Assembly (NCBI RefSeq): GCF_007421925.1
Contig: NZ_QMDX01000002.1
Location: forward strand, 411,378-475,377
Length of the DNA stretch: 64,000 nt
From: Haloglomus irregulare
GTDB lineage: Archaea > Halobacteriota > Halobacteria > Halobacteriales > Haloarculaceae
Direction of reading: 5' to 3'
Positions 9,223-18,796 of this stretch are shown piece after piece; position 1 is the stretch's first letter, and each line of letters starts with the position of its first letter. The notes beneath the pieces are model-generated. The model searched no databases. It had not been told where the DNA came from and was given only the letters and a program-made list of their open reading frames with translations. The position numbers and the translations under genes are program-made.

Positions 9223-9525
9223 CTATACGACGGCCACAACAGCCCCAATAACAAAGCTGGCCAGTGCGATTACAGAGAGGACCGTCCCCGAAAAGTCAGT
9301 GGCTCCTTCTGACTTGGCCTCAAATCCCCTCCACCGTGAGAGGATTCCAGCACCGACGAGTATCGCAGCTACCCCGCCGACTAAACTAATGCCAGTCCAC
9401 AGCGAAGGACCAGATTCGAGTAACTGTCCAAGCGATTGACTCGTGAGAACCATTCCTGTCACCAGCGGTGCGATACCGACTGCCTTCGTGGAGGGCATAC
9501 ATCCATGCTTGATTTCGCTCGTCAT
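9223..9525 (-). CDS. Small membrane protein, unknown function (100 aa)
   Basis: Three hydrophobic segments are visible: about residues 14-33, 42-62 (SLVGGVAAILVGAGIL) and 80-100 (TVLSVIALASFVIGAVVAVV). A short polar loop RWRGFEAKSEG lies between the second and third. The first ATG is at 9525; ATG at 9498 is an alternative. No family is recognised and it stands alone between gene-poor stretches. Confidence 0.55.
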   Translation of the reverse strand: MTSEIKHGCMPSTKAVGIAPLVTGMVLTSQSLGQLLESGPSLWTGISLVGGVAAILVGAGILSRWRGFEAKSEGATDFSGTVLSVIALASFVIGAVVAVV

Positions 9526-10152
9526 TAGTGTTACTCGAGTGCTGAGTACGTAGCGCAGTTCTAACGACGTATCTAGACGAGTAGGGGCGAATTGAACACA
9601 GTTCAGTTGCTGAGATCACCTTCTGAATCGGTCACCCCGGTACTGACAGCCGATGATAGTTCGAAAACGAATAGCGCGAGTCGGTCAGCCGAAGTGGACG
9701 GGAACACGGGTCGTAATTCGGTCAGAACTCGCCCAGATGAAATCTTACTGAGAGGGGCGACGCCCAACTCTCGCAAAAGTCGTATGGGGTGACGGCAAGA
9801 CTACGGAGTATGTCTGATACCGGCAGCGGAATTTCCAAAACACTATCTGAAGTGGATTCAGTCAGCTATCGTCTCGATTCCGTCTGCAGTAATGGCTGCA
9901 CCCCTATCGGGAAATGATAGCGCAGCTCGGTATCTTGTCGGCGTTTCTGTCCTCTTCGTCCCGTATTCGTTCTTCCCGCTAATCCGAGCTTGCTAGGAAC
10001 GGTATCCCATGAGAATCGCATGATGAACAGTCGGTTGGTTCGGTAGAGCGAGAGTGGAACAGACGCTGTCACCGTGCTGAACCCATCCTCTGTATCGCTC
10101 AGGCCGCTGCTGACAAAGGCCCAGTAGTTGCTGCATACAGGGCGCGTGTTGA
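9526..10152. other. Gap without a recognisable gene, lower GC than surroundings
   Basis: This stretch is visibly richer in A and T than flanking genes. Short frames exist on both strands (for example 9592-9792 +), but none carries a recognised domain or a ribosome site. Confidence 0.4.
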
Positions 10153-13032
10153 TCACTCGAGTTTCTCGACACCGGTGATTTCGAACCGGGCCCCGCCCTC
10201 CTCGCTCTCGGCGATGGCGACCTTCCACCCGTGCGCGTCGGCAACCTGCCTGACGATCCGCAAGCCGAACCCGGTGCCGTCCTCATTCGTCGAATATCCT
10301 GCCTCGAATACCTCCTCACGGCCAGACTCGGGGATGCCGGAGCCGGTATCTGCCACGTAGAAGCCGTCGTCCATCGCACCGACGGACACTGTCACCTCGT
10401 CACCGCCGTGCTCGATGGCGTTCCGGTAGAGGTTCTCGAACAGTTGCTGAAGTCGGCCCTGATCCGCCCGGATAGTCCGCGTTGTGCCGGTTTCGAGCGT
10501 TGCCTGCTCCGTATTCACGGTTTGCCAACTGTCCGTGGCCATGTTCGCAAGCACGATCGGGTCGGTCTCATCGACTTGGTCGCCTTCCCGTGCCAGTGTC
10601 AGTACGTCCTCAATGAGCGCGTCCATCCGGTCGAGTGCCTGTGCGACGTCGTCGATATGATCACTGTTGCACTCCTCTCGAATCAGTTCCAGCCATCCCT
10701 CGGCCACCCGGAGCGGATTCCGCAGATCGTGGCTGACGATACTGGCAAACTCCTCCAGGCGCTCGTTCTGGCGTTGAACCTCGTGCTTCTGTTTGACCTG
10801 CTGAGTGATGTCGCGCGAGACAGCCATCGCGTAGACGACCTCGCCCGTGTCATCTCGAACTGGCATCGTCCGGAGTTCGTAGTGCTTCCCCCGGAACTCC
10901 TGTCTGTACGTGTAGTTCTCGCCATCGAACGTCCTTTCGAGATACCGAACCTGTTCGTCGGCAACGTCACCCGGGTACAGATCGTGCGGTGTGTTCCCTT
11001 CGAAGTCGGCACTGGTGAGGCCCATTCTCTCCAGCCCGTTACCACCGGCACGGACGAAACGCATCTGTTGATCGAGTAGGAAAACTCCGCCACCGGGGAA
11101 GTTCTCAACTAGAGCCTTGTACTGAGTGGTAATACTCTTCACTTTGCGTTCATTCTCTTTGCGCTCGGTAATATCTCGGCTATTGACGATATATCCCTCA
11201 ATCGCCGGGTTGTCGAGTTGGTTGTTGCCGTTGGCTTCCATCCAGCGCCAGGAGCCGTCGGCATGGCGAGCGCGGTATTCGACAGTCCCCGTCGGCTCAG
11301 GGGTGGTCACCCACTCCCCAAAAGTGTTTTTGAGGCGCTCGCGGTCGTCGGGGTGGACATACTCCCACGCTGTGTCACCGATGGTTTCCTCAGGTTCGTA
11401 CCCGAGAATGCGCTCAATCGCGGGACTCTGATACTGAAAAACACCATCGGCATCGATGATAGAGACGTTGTCTTTGGACTCCTCAACGAGCGCCTGAAAT
11501 CGGCGTTCGCGCTGTCGACGTTCGGTCAGGTCCCGACCGACTCCGACCAGACCGGCCACGTTCCCCTCCTCATCGGTCAGCTGTGCGCCGGTGAATTCAC
11601 AGGGGAGACGCCCGCCGCCGGCAGTGCGCAGGTCAGCGTCGACTGTGGCCTCTCCGTCGGCCAGCGTCGTTGCGACGCTGTCGGCGATGGCCTCACGTTC
11701 GTCTTCAGGGAACAGTTCGACCGCCTGCATACCGGCCAGGTCGTCGTCAGTGTAGCCGGTGAGTTCGGGGACCCGGTCGTTCCACCGTCGGAGGGTGCCG
11801 TCCGTGTCAAGCACGTAGAACAAGCCGTCCAGTGCATCAAGTGCCTGTTCGATGAACCGCCGTTCCTCCCTGAGTTCCCGTTCGCGCTCCTTGTGCTCGG
11901 TTACGTTACGGGTCGCCCCGGCGATGTACTCGACGGACCCGTCGAGCACGACCGGTGCGATTCTGGTCTCCCAGTAGCTCGGCTCCGACCCGAACTGTAA
12001 CTCTTCGGTGTACTGAAGCGGTTCTCGACGGTCGACACACTCGGTATACTGAGCTTCGACCGCTCTGGCTTGCTCCTCGCCGAGTAACTGTTCTAGTGTC
12101 TGATCTTGCATCTCAGATGCTGACACCCCTGTCTCGTCCTCGTAGGCCGGATTCACCCGTTCAACGATGAACTCACTGGAGGCATTAATCAGGAATAGCG
12201 AGTCCTGCGCGTGCTGAAATAGCGTTTCGATCTTTTCGAGGTCACGCTGGCGCTGATGCTGTTCAGTGACATCCCGGAACTCGGCGACTAACCTCTCGAT
12301 TTCACCGTCCGACGAGACGGGAGTAACTTCACTCTCCCGGATAACCTGGCCTACTGGAAGGTCGAGTGTAACAGTATATCTGACGGGTTCGCGCTGTTGG
12401 ACGCATTTGCGGTAGGCTCCGACAACCTTCATGCCGTTCTCCGGTCCGAGGGCCTCACGCGGGCGCGCTCCGACGATTTTACTCCGATTTCGTCCGATGA
12501 GCTCGACCGCCCGCGGATTACACCGCTGGTACCGGAACCCACCCTCCTCAACGTCTATCAGAAGAAGGGCATTCCGTGCGTTCTCGAAGATGGTTGCGTA
12601 CTCTCTGCGTGTTTCGCTGAGTCGCCTTTCTGATCGGTACTGCCCGACAGCGTTGCCGATGCGATTAGCGAGCAACTCGTACTGTTCTGATCCGGACTGC
12701 TTTCGAATGTAACCGGTTGCACCTGCTGTGAGGGCATCACTGGCAACCTCCTCACTACCTTTCCCGGTAAACAGAATGAACGGCAGATCAGGGTGCTCTG
12801 CCCGGACGGTCTGCAGGAATTCGATCCCATCCGTGCCGGGCATATTGTAATCCGAGACGATACAATCGGGCGGGCGGTCGTTGATTCTCTCCAGCCCCTC
12901 GTCGGCGCTGGTCGCTGTCTCGATGGTGAACCGGTCGTCCTCACGTTCGAGAAACGTCCCTGTCAGGTCCGTGATGGAGGAGTCATCATCGACGTGGAGG
13001 ATTCGAATCTCCTCTTGAGAGCCGCGCTGCAT
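10153..13032 (-). CDS. Sensor histidine kinase with N-terminal receiver domain and five PAS domains
   Basis: This soluble 959-residue kinase has, in order: a receiver domain (acidic pocket HVDDD about 14-18, phosphoacceptor Asp61 in VSDYNMPG); five PAS domains starting near ENARNALLLID, HAQDSLFLINA, ALDGLFYVLDTDG, SKDNVSIIDADG and FPGGGVFLLDQQ; a HisKA domain with SHDLRNPLRVAEGW near residue 765; and a HATPase domain with NAIEHGGDEV, DTGSGIPESG and GTGFGLRIVRQV. There is no membrane segment. The first ATG of the frame is 13053, but a TATA-like run places transcription start near 13037, so 13032 is preferred. It has the same architecture and length as the kinase at 44742. No cognate output regulator is adjacent. 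Confidence 0.93.
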   Translation of the reverse strand: MQRGSQEEIRILHVDDDSSITDLTGTFLEREDDRFTIETATSADEGLERINDRPPDCIVSDYNMPGTDGIEFLQTVRAEHPDLPFILFTGKGSEEVASDALTAGATGYIRKQSGSEQYELLANRIGNAVGQYRSERRLSETRREYATIFENARNALLLIDVEEGGFRYQRCNPRAVELIGRNRSKIVGARPREALGPENGMKVVGAYRKCVQQREPVRYTVTLDLPVGQVIRESEVTPVSSDGEIERLVAEFRDVTEQHQRQRDLEKIETLFQHAQDSLFLINASSEFIVERVNPAYEDETGVSASEMQDQTLEQLLGEEQARAVEAQYTECVDRREPLQYTEELQFGSEPSYWETRIAPVVLDGSVEYIAGATRNVTEHKERERELREERRFIEQALDALDGLFYVLDTDGTLRRWNDRVPELTGYTDDDLAGMQAVELFPEDEREAIADSVATTLADGEATVDADLRTAGGGRLPCEFTGAQLTDEEGNVAGLVGVGRDLTERRQRERRFQALVEESKDNVSIIDADGVFQYQSPAIERILGYEPEETIGDTAWEYVHPDDRERLKNTFGEWVTTPEPTGTVEYRARHADGSWRWMEANGNNQLDNPAIEGYIVNSRDITERKENERKVKSITTQYKALVENFPGGGVFLLDQQMRFVRAGGNGLERMGLTSADFEGNTPHDLYPGDVADEQVRYLERTFDGENYTYRQEFRGKHYELRTMPVRDDTGEVVYAMAVSRDITQQVKQKHEVQRQNERLEEFASIVSHDLRNPLRVAEGWLELIREECNSDHIDDVAQALDRMDALIEDVLTLAREGDQVDETDPIVLANMATDSWQTVNTEQATLETGTTRTIRADQGRLQQLFENLYRNAIEHGGDEVTVSVGAMDDGFYVADTGSGIPESGREEVFEAGYSTNEDGTGFGLRIVRQVADAHGWKVAIAESEEGGARFEITGVEKLE

Positions 13033-13051
13033 AACGGAGCTATGAGTAATC

Positions 13052-13062
13052 ATAAGTAAAAA
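13052..13062 (-). promoter_or_regulatory. Likely TATA box of the receiver/PAS histidine kinase
   Basis: On the minus strand the bases read TTTTTACTTAT. They lie about 25 bases upstream of the ATG at 13032, the spacing expected for a leaderless haloarchaeal transcript. Confidence 0.5.
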
Positions 13063-13294
13063 TGTACTGCAGCGGAGTCGGAACCGAACTCGATCCTGTG
13101 AATGTCAGGAAATCAGTTCGAAGTTGGCATTCGAACTGAGCACTGCTCCGGTGCTGAGTTTACCCTCTGTATTCAGCACGCCCGGGCGAATCTACCGGGT
13201 TCTGAGGGCTTCAATAGGTCCTCGTTTTCCGATCGACCGTATTCACCGGCAGCACCCCGGTCAACGTTCTCAGTTCTCTGCTTCGGTAAAGGGG

Positions 13295-14857
13295 TCAGCA
13301 ACACAGCAGATAGAACCAGTACGGTAGTTGAATCAACCCCTGTTCGACACTGATCGGCTGTGAACTCCGGACGGTATCGCCGGTGAGAATCAGCCCGAAC
13401 GGGGCATCGTACGTGTCGACGAACTCCCGGACCGGCCTCACGGCATCCTCCACCGGTGGTCGATAGGCGAATCCCACCGGAACAGGCGTACCGTCGACCT
13501 GGAACACGAAATCGACCTCGCCCTGGCGGCCCTGCCAGAACCGGATATCTGGGTCGATATCGACCCCTTGTGCGGCGTTGATACCGTAGGCGAATCGCAT
13601 CGTGTGATCGAACGCGGCCACACGCGCAAGCGCAGTCTCACGGTCGAAGTCCGAGAGGACGCGCTCGGCGTCGCCGTCGGTGAGCGCGGTGATGAGCCCG
13701 GTATCCCGAAGATAGAGTCGCACCGAGCGCGGCCGGCTGTTGTCGTACTCGGTGACTCCGTCTAACAGGTACAGTTGCCCGAGTGCCGGGAGGTAGCTGT
13801 CCGTGAGCGTGCGCCGATCGATGTCGAACAGGTCGGCCAACCGCTGGTAGCGGACTGGCTCGGCGCCCCGGTTGCGGGCGGCCAGTGCACAGAGCCGCTC
13901 GAGATCAGCGATGGTCCGGACGGATTCGAAGCCGGGGACGTCCTGGTAGAGCGCGTCCCGGACATCGTCCCTGAGATCGGTGTATGCCTCGCTGTTGAGT
14001 TCACCGGCAGATTCGACCGGCCCGTCGAGCGCGTAGCTGATTATGCCCCCCATCGCGAGATAGTGGACGACCTGTGACTGGATCTGACGGGTCGTGTCGG
14101 CGACTCGGCTGTACTGATCGCGAAGTGTCTCCGCCAAGGCCGCTAGGTCGCCGCGTGCGAGCGCGTCGGGAAGACTCCCCTCACCCTCGCGAATCGGCGT
14201 CGGGCTGACGCGTGTGTCCCCCTCTTCGAGGTCCGGGTAGAGCGTGTAGAGGTAGTCACGGAACTTCTCGGCGAGGATGGGTTGGGTGCTGTAGCTCTCG
14301 CTGGGCAGGTCGACGCGGTCGCACTCGCGGTCGATCTGGACGCCGGCATTGGCTGTCACGACGACGTGACGCTCCGGTGCGTCCGCGAGCATGTCGGCGA
14401 CCGGTTTGCCCCACCCCTCGACGTTCGGCTTGCTTGGATGCTCGATGAGGTGGACATCGTCGAGGAAGACGAACTGTGGCGTCGGGTCTGCAACCCGACC
14501 GAGAACACGGCTCTCGTAGTAGCGGATCGCCTGCCGGAGGCCATCGTCTGACCGAAGCTGATAGAGCGGGTCTGCACCGAACGGGACGTAACAGAACCGC
14601 TCGGGAGCCGCGCCCCGATCGATGCGGTGGGTGATGAACTGTTTGATGAGCGTGGTCTTTCCGACGCCACGACGCCCGACGAGGCCGAGCAATCGCTGAT
14701 CCTCGAACTGACTATCTGACCGGTCGGGGCGGGCGAGGTGATAGAAATCGCTCTTGTGCCGGCGTGGCAGGTCGAACTCGTGTGTCTCTGCCTCCCACCA
14801 GGGATTGTGTTCGGCGAGCGTGCGGAGGAGCGCGTCCCCGCCAGCATCGAACGGCAT
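13295..14857 (-). CDS. AAA ATPase with C-terminal DUF4143-like domain
   Basis: This 520-residue protein has Walker A GRRGVGKTT near residue 60 and Walker B FVFLDDVH near 130, preceded by a short hydrophilic region. The middle and C-terminal parts contain YLPALGQLYLLDG (winged-helix-like) and then RFWQGRQGEVDFVFQVDG, which resembles the nuclease-fold (PD-(D/E)XK-like) domain of AAA_14/DUF4143 ATPases. The cellular role of this family is poorly defined. The frame opens at 14944, but homology and an ATG followed by PFDAGGDALLRTL favour 14857. It stands alone upstream of the HEAT/vWA genes on the opposite strand. Confidence 0.8.
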   Translation of the reverse strand: MPFDAGGDALLRTLAEHNPWWEAETHEFDLPRRHKSDFYHLARPDRSDSQFEDQRLLGLVGRRGVGKTTLIKQFITHRIDRGAAPERFCYVPFGADPLYQLRSDDGLRQAIRYYESRVLGRVADPTPQFVFLDDVHLIEHPSKPNVEGWGKPVADMLADAPERHVVVTANAGVQIDRECDRVDLPSESYSTQPILAEKFRDYLYTLYPDLEEGDTRVSPTPIREGEGSLPDALARGDLAALAETLRDQYSRVADTTRQIQSQVVHYLAMGGIISYALDGPVESAGELNSEAYTDLRDDVRDALYQDVPGFESVRTIADLERLCALAARNRGAEPVRYQRLADLFDIDRRTLTDSYLPALGQLYLLDGVTEYDNSRPRSVRLYLRDTGLITALTDGDAERVLSDFDRETALARVAAFDHTMRFAYGINAAQGVDIDPDIRFWQGRQGEVDFVFQVDGTPVPVGFAYRPPVEDAVRPVREFVDTYDAPFGLILTGDTVRSSQPISVEQGLIQLPYWFYLLCC

Positions 14858-15277
14858 GTACTGCTGATGCCACGATAGGCACCGTAATGGGCGTTTTGGC
14901 TGCTGATTCTGTCCTTCGGTGCTCCTTTGATGAAACACGGACACGATATCGGTACCGCGGCGATGGGTGCAGCAGAAAAGACACTGTATTGTAGTTTAAG
15001 TCGAGAAGTATGACAACGTGGAGTATACATTCAAAGGAGTTATTACGACAAGATGCATACGAACGTATGCGAGGTGTCCGGAAGGCACTTCGCGATGTCG
15101 GATCCGGGACTAACGCGAGGGGGGAGTGGGCGGTGACCACCCGTTGGGTGTCACGGGGTAGGGAAACCCGACACGAGGACACATGCGCACACACACGCTC
15201 CGTGGGGAGGGGACTCGGCAACGGTCAGCAGCGACCACCACCCGGCGCCCGATCGCCGGTGCGGGGGTGGTCGCCTG
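14858..15277. other. Divergent intergenic region between ATPase and HEAT gene
   Basis: The left half is AT-rich for this genome (a TTAAACTA-like run on the minus strand near 14993-15000 and TTATTACG near 15042). It probably carries promoters for both flanking genes. I see no gene in it. Confidence 0.4.
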
Positions 15278-17059
15278 ATGCTGGTCTTCGCCTTCGACCG
15301 CGACTGGACCGTCGACGTGAACCCGCATCCGGGTCGGCAAGCGGTGCCGCTCGAGTGGGTGCGAGAGCTCGCGCACGGAACCCGACACGCGGTCTACGCG
15401 ATCGGCAATCAGGACCTCGCCGAGGAGGCGGCCGTTCCAGGCGTGGTGGACATCGTGGGGATGCACCCGGACGACTGGAATCGGTGGCTCGGAGGGAAGC
15501 GGCCCGATGGCCGCTACGAGCGGTTCCCCACCCGGCGTGAGCGCCTGGCCCTCATCGCGGACCTCCATCCGAACGCGGATGGCTACGTCGCTGTCGACGA
15601 TATCGACCTGAGCGATGTCGAGGGGTGGGACCACTACCACGCCTGGGAGTTCGTCCCCGCTGTCAAGCGGGGCGACGTCCATCCGGATCTCCCGTTCGTG
15701 GACGAGACAACCACTACCGATGGCGACCCGATGCCCGACGGCGGCTCCCCGGCGGCTGCCGGCATCGTGCCGGTCGATGCGGACCACCTCGGTTCGTGGC
15801 TCGATGACCGGCGGGACGCCCCGGGGTTCGGGATCGAACACACGGTAGACGGAACGAATCGGACCGGACTCCGTCGGGATGTCTCGGCCACCCGAAGGAC
15901 GCTGAGCCGGGCCGTCGAACCGACCTTCCGGTGCCTCCCATCGGCCCCGGGAGCGGATCCGTTCGACGTCGAAATCGCCGCCATCGAGATGGTCCACGTC
16001 GCCGACCCGCCGATGGCGGCGTATCTCCCTGCGACGGACGGCCCGGCCGAGCGAGCAGCCGCGCTCGCCGACCTCGCAGCGGACAGTCCGTTCGCCGTCG
16101 ACGTCTCGCGGGTGCTGGCGCCGCTTGAGCGAGACAGTGACACGGCACGGGCCGCCGCCCTCGGTGCACTCCGTCGAGTCGCAACGACGCGGCCAGCAGC
16201 CTGCACACCGGCGCTACCGACCATCGGGTCGCTGCTCGAGGAGGACCGTGTCGCGCCAGCACCCGCGCCGTCGGTGGTCCGGTCCGTTGGTGGTGTGGCA
16301 CCCGCTGATATCGCCCCGCTCGCCGAGGTCGTTACGACCTATCTGTCGGTCGCTGACCCGCGCACACGGCGACAGGCAGCAGGGTGCATCACCGAACTCA
16401 CAGAGGCGGACACGGTCGATACCGTCCCTGGCCTGACGGCGTTACTCGATGACCGGGCGGCGGCGCATCACGCCGCCCACGACTTGGCACTGATTGCCGA
16501 GGCGGACCCGGAAGCGGCGAAGGTGGCGACACCGGTGCTCGCGGACACACTGGCCGATGAAGCGTTGAACGACGGGACTCGGCTGAATGCAACAGTCGCC
16601 TTCGGTCGAGTCGCCACCCAGTACCCGACAGTTGCGACCGGCCTCGTGGACGAGGTGGCGACCCTCCTGGAGACGGAGCATCCCGAACTCCGGAGCAGTG
16701 CGACCGGGTTGCTGTGTGAGATTGCTCGGCTCCATGCTGACCGTGTCACGGCCCATGTCGGCACCATCGCAGAACTGCTGTCGGCGGATGATGACCTGAC
16801 GCGGGAGAATGCGTCGACTGTCTCGGCCCGAATCGCCAAGGACCGGCCCGACGCGGTGACGGAATACGTCGAACAGGTGCGACCGCTGCTGGCCGACGAG
16901 CAGTGTCAGGCACGAGCCAACGTCTGCAAAGCGCTCGGTCACCCGGGAGATGCGGCGTCGCTCAGTGCGCTTCGAGCAGCCAGTACCGAGGACGATCATG
17001 AGACGGTCCGAAAGCGAGCCCGGTGGGCCGTCTCGCAGATCGAGGGGCCACCGGCGTGA
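15278..17059 (+). CDS. HAD-like domain fused to HEAT repeats (593 aa)
   Basis: The N-terminus carries FDRDWTVD, matching the DxDxT motif I of HAD phosphohydrolases (Asp7, Asp9, Thr11). AIGNQDL follows as a possible motif II and VDDIDLSDVEGW (about 106-117) as a possible motif IV. From about residue 240 to the end there are tandem helical repeats of roughly 35-40 residues, such as LEEDRVAPAPAPSVVRSVGG and LADEALNDGTRLNATVAFGR, typical of HEAT/armadillo scaffolds. A GGGGGTGG run lies just before the ATG. It is followed after 64 bases by a vWA gene on the same strand. I infer a protein-binding scaffold with a hydrolase-like head; substrate and partner are unknown. Confidence 0.8.
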   Translation: MLVFAFDRDWTVDVNPHPGRQAVPLEWVRELAHGTRHAVYAIGNQDLAEEAAVPGVVDIVGMHPDDWNRWLGGKRPDGRYERFPTRRERLALIADLHPNADGYVAVDDIDLSDVEGWDHYHAWEFVPAVKRGDVHPDLPFVDETTTTDGDPMPDGGSPAAAGIVPVDADHLGSWLDDRRDAPGFGIEHTVDGTNRTGLRRDVSATRRTLSRAVEPTFRCLPSAPGADPFDVEIAAIEMVHVADPPMAAYLPATDGPAERAAALADLAADSPFAVDVSRVLAPLERDSDTARAAALGALRRVATTRPAACTPALPTIGSLLEEDRVAPAPAPSVVRSVGGVAPADIAPLAEVVTTYLSVADPRTRRQAAGCITELTEADTVDTVPGLTALLDDRAAAHHAAHDLALIAEADPEAAKVATPVLADTLADEALNDGTRLNATVAFGRVATQYPTVATGLVDEVATLLETEHPELRSSATGLLCEIARLHADRVTAHVGTIAELLSADDDLTRENASTVSARIAKDRPDAVTEYVEQVRPLLADEQCQARANVCKALGHPGDAASLSALRAASTEDDHETVRKRARWAVSQIEGPPA

Positions 17060-17123
17060 TTCCGCCGGCTACGACGCACCGACATTCGACCGATGCGGTT
17101 GCGATACTCGAACCATACGACTC

Positions 17124-17771
17124 ATGCCATCCGATACGACCACACAGATCACGTTCGTCCTGGACTCGTCCGGTTCGATGTCGAAGATCCGCGAGGACAC
17201 CATCGGCGGCTTCAACACGTTCCTCACGGACCAGCGCGACGAACCCGGGCGAGCGGCGGTGACGCTATACGAGTTCAGCGATAGCGTCTCGCGGGTCTAC
17301 CACGGTAAACCGCTGGGCGACGCCCCGGACCTGGACGAAGAGACGTACACGCCGGGCGGACGAACCGCCCTGCACGACGCCATCACGACCGCCGTCACCG
17401 AGACGGACGGCCACATCGAGAAGCAGCCGGCCGCGGTACAGCCCGATACGGTCGTCGTGGTGGTGCTGACCGACGGGAAGGAGAACGCCTCCGAGACGCC
17501 TCGGGACCGGGTCCGTGAACTCGTCGAGCAGTACCGTCAGGACCACGACTGGGAGTTCCTGTTCATCGGAGCCAATCAGGACGCCGTGCTGACCGCGACG
17601 AGAATGGGTATCGAAGCCGAGAAATCCCTGGACATGGCCCACAGCGGTGAAGGGACCCAAGCGGCCTACGAGTCGACCTCGCGGAACATCAGCGAGGCTC
17701 GGCAGACCGGGTCTGCTGGTGGATACACCGACGAGGACCGGCAGCGGCAGGACGAGGCAGACGGAGCCTGA
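17124..17771 (+). CDS. von Willebrand factor A domain protein (215 aa)
   Basis: The vWA metal-ion-dependent adhesion site is complete: DSSGS at residues 14-18 (Asp14, Ser16, Ser18), Thr81 in GGRTALHDAI, and Asp117 in VVVVLTDGKEN. No signal peptide or membrane segment is seen, so it is probably cytoplasmic. A polar C-terminal tail follows the domain. The frame opens far upstream inside the HEAT gene, but homology and the ATG at 17124 decide the start. The 64-base spacing suggests one transcript with the HEAT protein. Cytoplasmic vWA proteins usually act with an ATPase or as complex-assembly factors. Confidence 0.88.
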   Translation: MPSDTTTQITFVLDSSGSMSKIREDTIGGFNTFLTDQRDEPGRAAVTLYEFSDSVSRVYHGKPLGDAPDLDEETYTPGGRTALHDAITTAVTETDGHIEKQPAAVQPDTVVVVVLTDGKENASETPRDRVRELVEQYRQDHDWEFLFIGANQDAVLTATRMGIEAEKSLDMAHSGEGTQAAYESTSRNISEARQTGSAGGYTDEDRQRQDEADGA

Positions 17772-18133
17772 ACCAGCCCGATCCGTTGCGCCGCTGCTCG
17801 GTGAACACGTTTCCCCTTCCCGATGGAAAGACCGTAACTGACACAGCAGGGAATCCGGCCGACGGGTCCGAGAGAGATGCGACAGCTGACAGCACCACAA
17901 CCGGGGACCCGAAGCACTACTACGAGCTGATGATTCGATCCGGCCCTGCCGAAGCCCTCCACCGGTGACAGTCGAGTGCATACTACCAGCAGATAGGGTG
18001 GAAGAACCGGATCAGGACTCCGGGTTGACAGGGGCTGAAGTCGTGTATCCGCCAATCCGAGAGCGTATCCCGGGAAGCGCACGCTCATCCCCGGAACGAA
18101 CTCGCCGGCCGAGGAGCTCGCAGACGATCCTAA
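17772..18133. other. Gap without a recognisable gene
   Basis: No family match was found. The frame ahead of 18130 encodes IPGTNSPAEELADDP, which could be the upstream, frameshifted part of the coiled-coil remnant that follows. Confidence 0.35.
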
Positions 18134-18274
18134 CAGGACGAGACCAGGGAGCTACGGAAGGAACTCTATGACGCTAGACAGCACATACGCCGGTTGGAAC
18201 GGAGCCTTGTGGCCCTTCGTGACGAGGCGGGACTGGTCTCGACTCACCTGCCCGACGGGAGTTCGCCGTACTGA
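18134..18274 (+). pseudogene. Coding remnant with coiled-coil sequence
   Basis: From the base after a TAA at 18131, this frame reads QDETRELRKELYDARQHIRR, then LERSLVALRDEAGLVSTHLP, and ends DGSSPY at a TGA. The heptad-like spacing of Leu/Ile and the charged composition look like real protein, unlike the neighbouring frames, but there is no start codon. A frameshift just upstream would join it to PAEELADDP in another frame. The parent family is not recognised. Confidence 0.4.
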
Positions 18275-18796
18275 GTACGCTCAGGACGGACCGGGTGGCC
18301 TACCGCCCTCACATCTCCCGTATCGATATACCGGATTCAGCACGCCCAGCATGACAACTGTTGCGGAAGTGGTCCGACTCTCGCCGAATACGGGGCCGTA
18401 TCGGTCGTGCTGCGTATCGAACAGATCCCGCCGAAGAGGGTACATCTGGGAAGGTAGTTCCAGTGGGGAGGAGTTGGGGCCGCGGGTACGGACGCTACGG
18501 ATAGGGTACACCCACGGGAGTGGTCCCCGAGGACGAGGAGTTGCGCGAACGGTCGGCTGTCCTGAGGAATCGGTCCTGTAACCTGGAGTCTACCGGAATA
18601 TCCCCGGCCGTCAACCGATGGCCGACCTCCGACGGATGCCGGTGTTGCGGCCGGTTGCACTGTGGCTGCATCGCCGTGCGTACCGTATCCGTCACCCAGG
18701 TCGCGTACCCCTGCGAGGGACTGCTTGCGATCAAGCGACATCAACTCCTGCGTATCGGAGGCGGACGTTTCGCGTCGTGATGGCCTGTACACCGGT
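18275..18796. other. Gap without a recognisable gene
   Basis: Open frames on both strands (for example 18168-18581 + and 18337-18948 -) have low-complexity, Arg/Ser/Pro-rich translations with no recognised domain. I treat them as non-coding. Confidence 0.4.

Noticed and set aside
18168..18581. 137-codon plus-strand ORF
   Set aside because: The translation lacks any recognised domain and overlaps the coiled-coil remnant in another frame that looks more protein-like.
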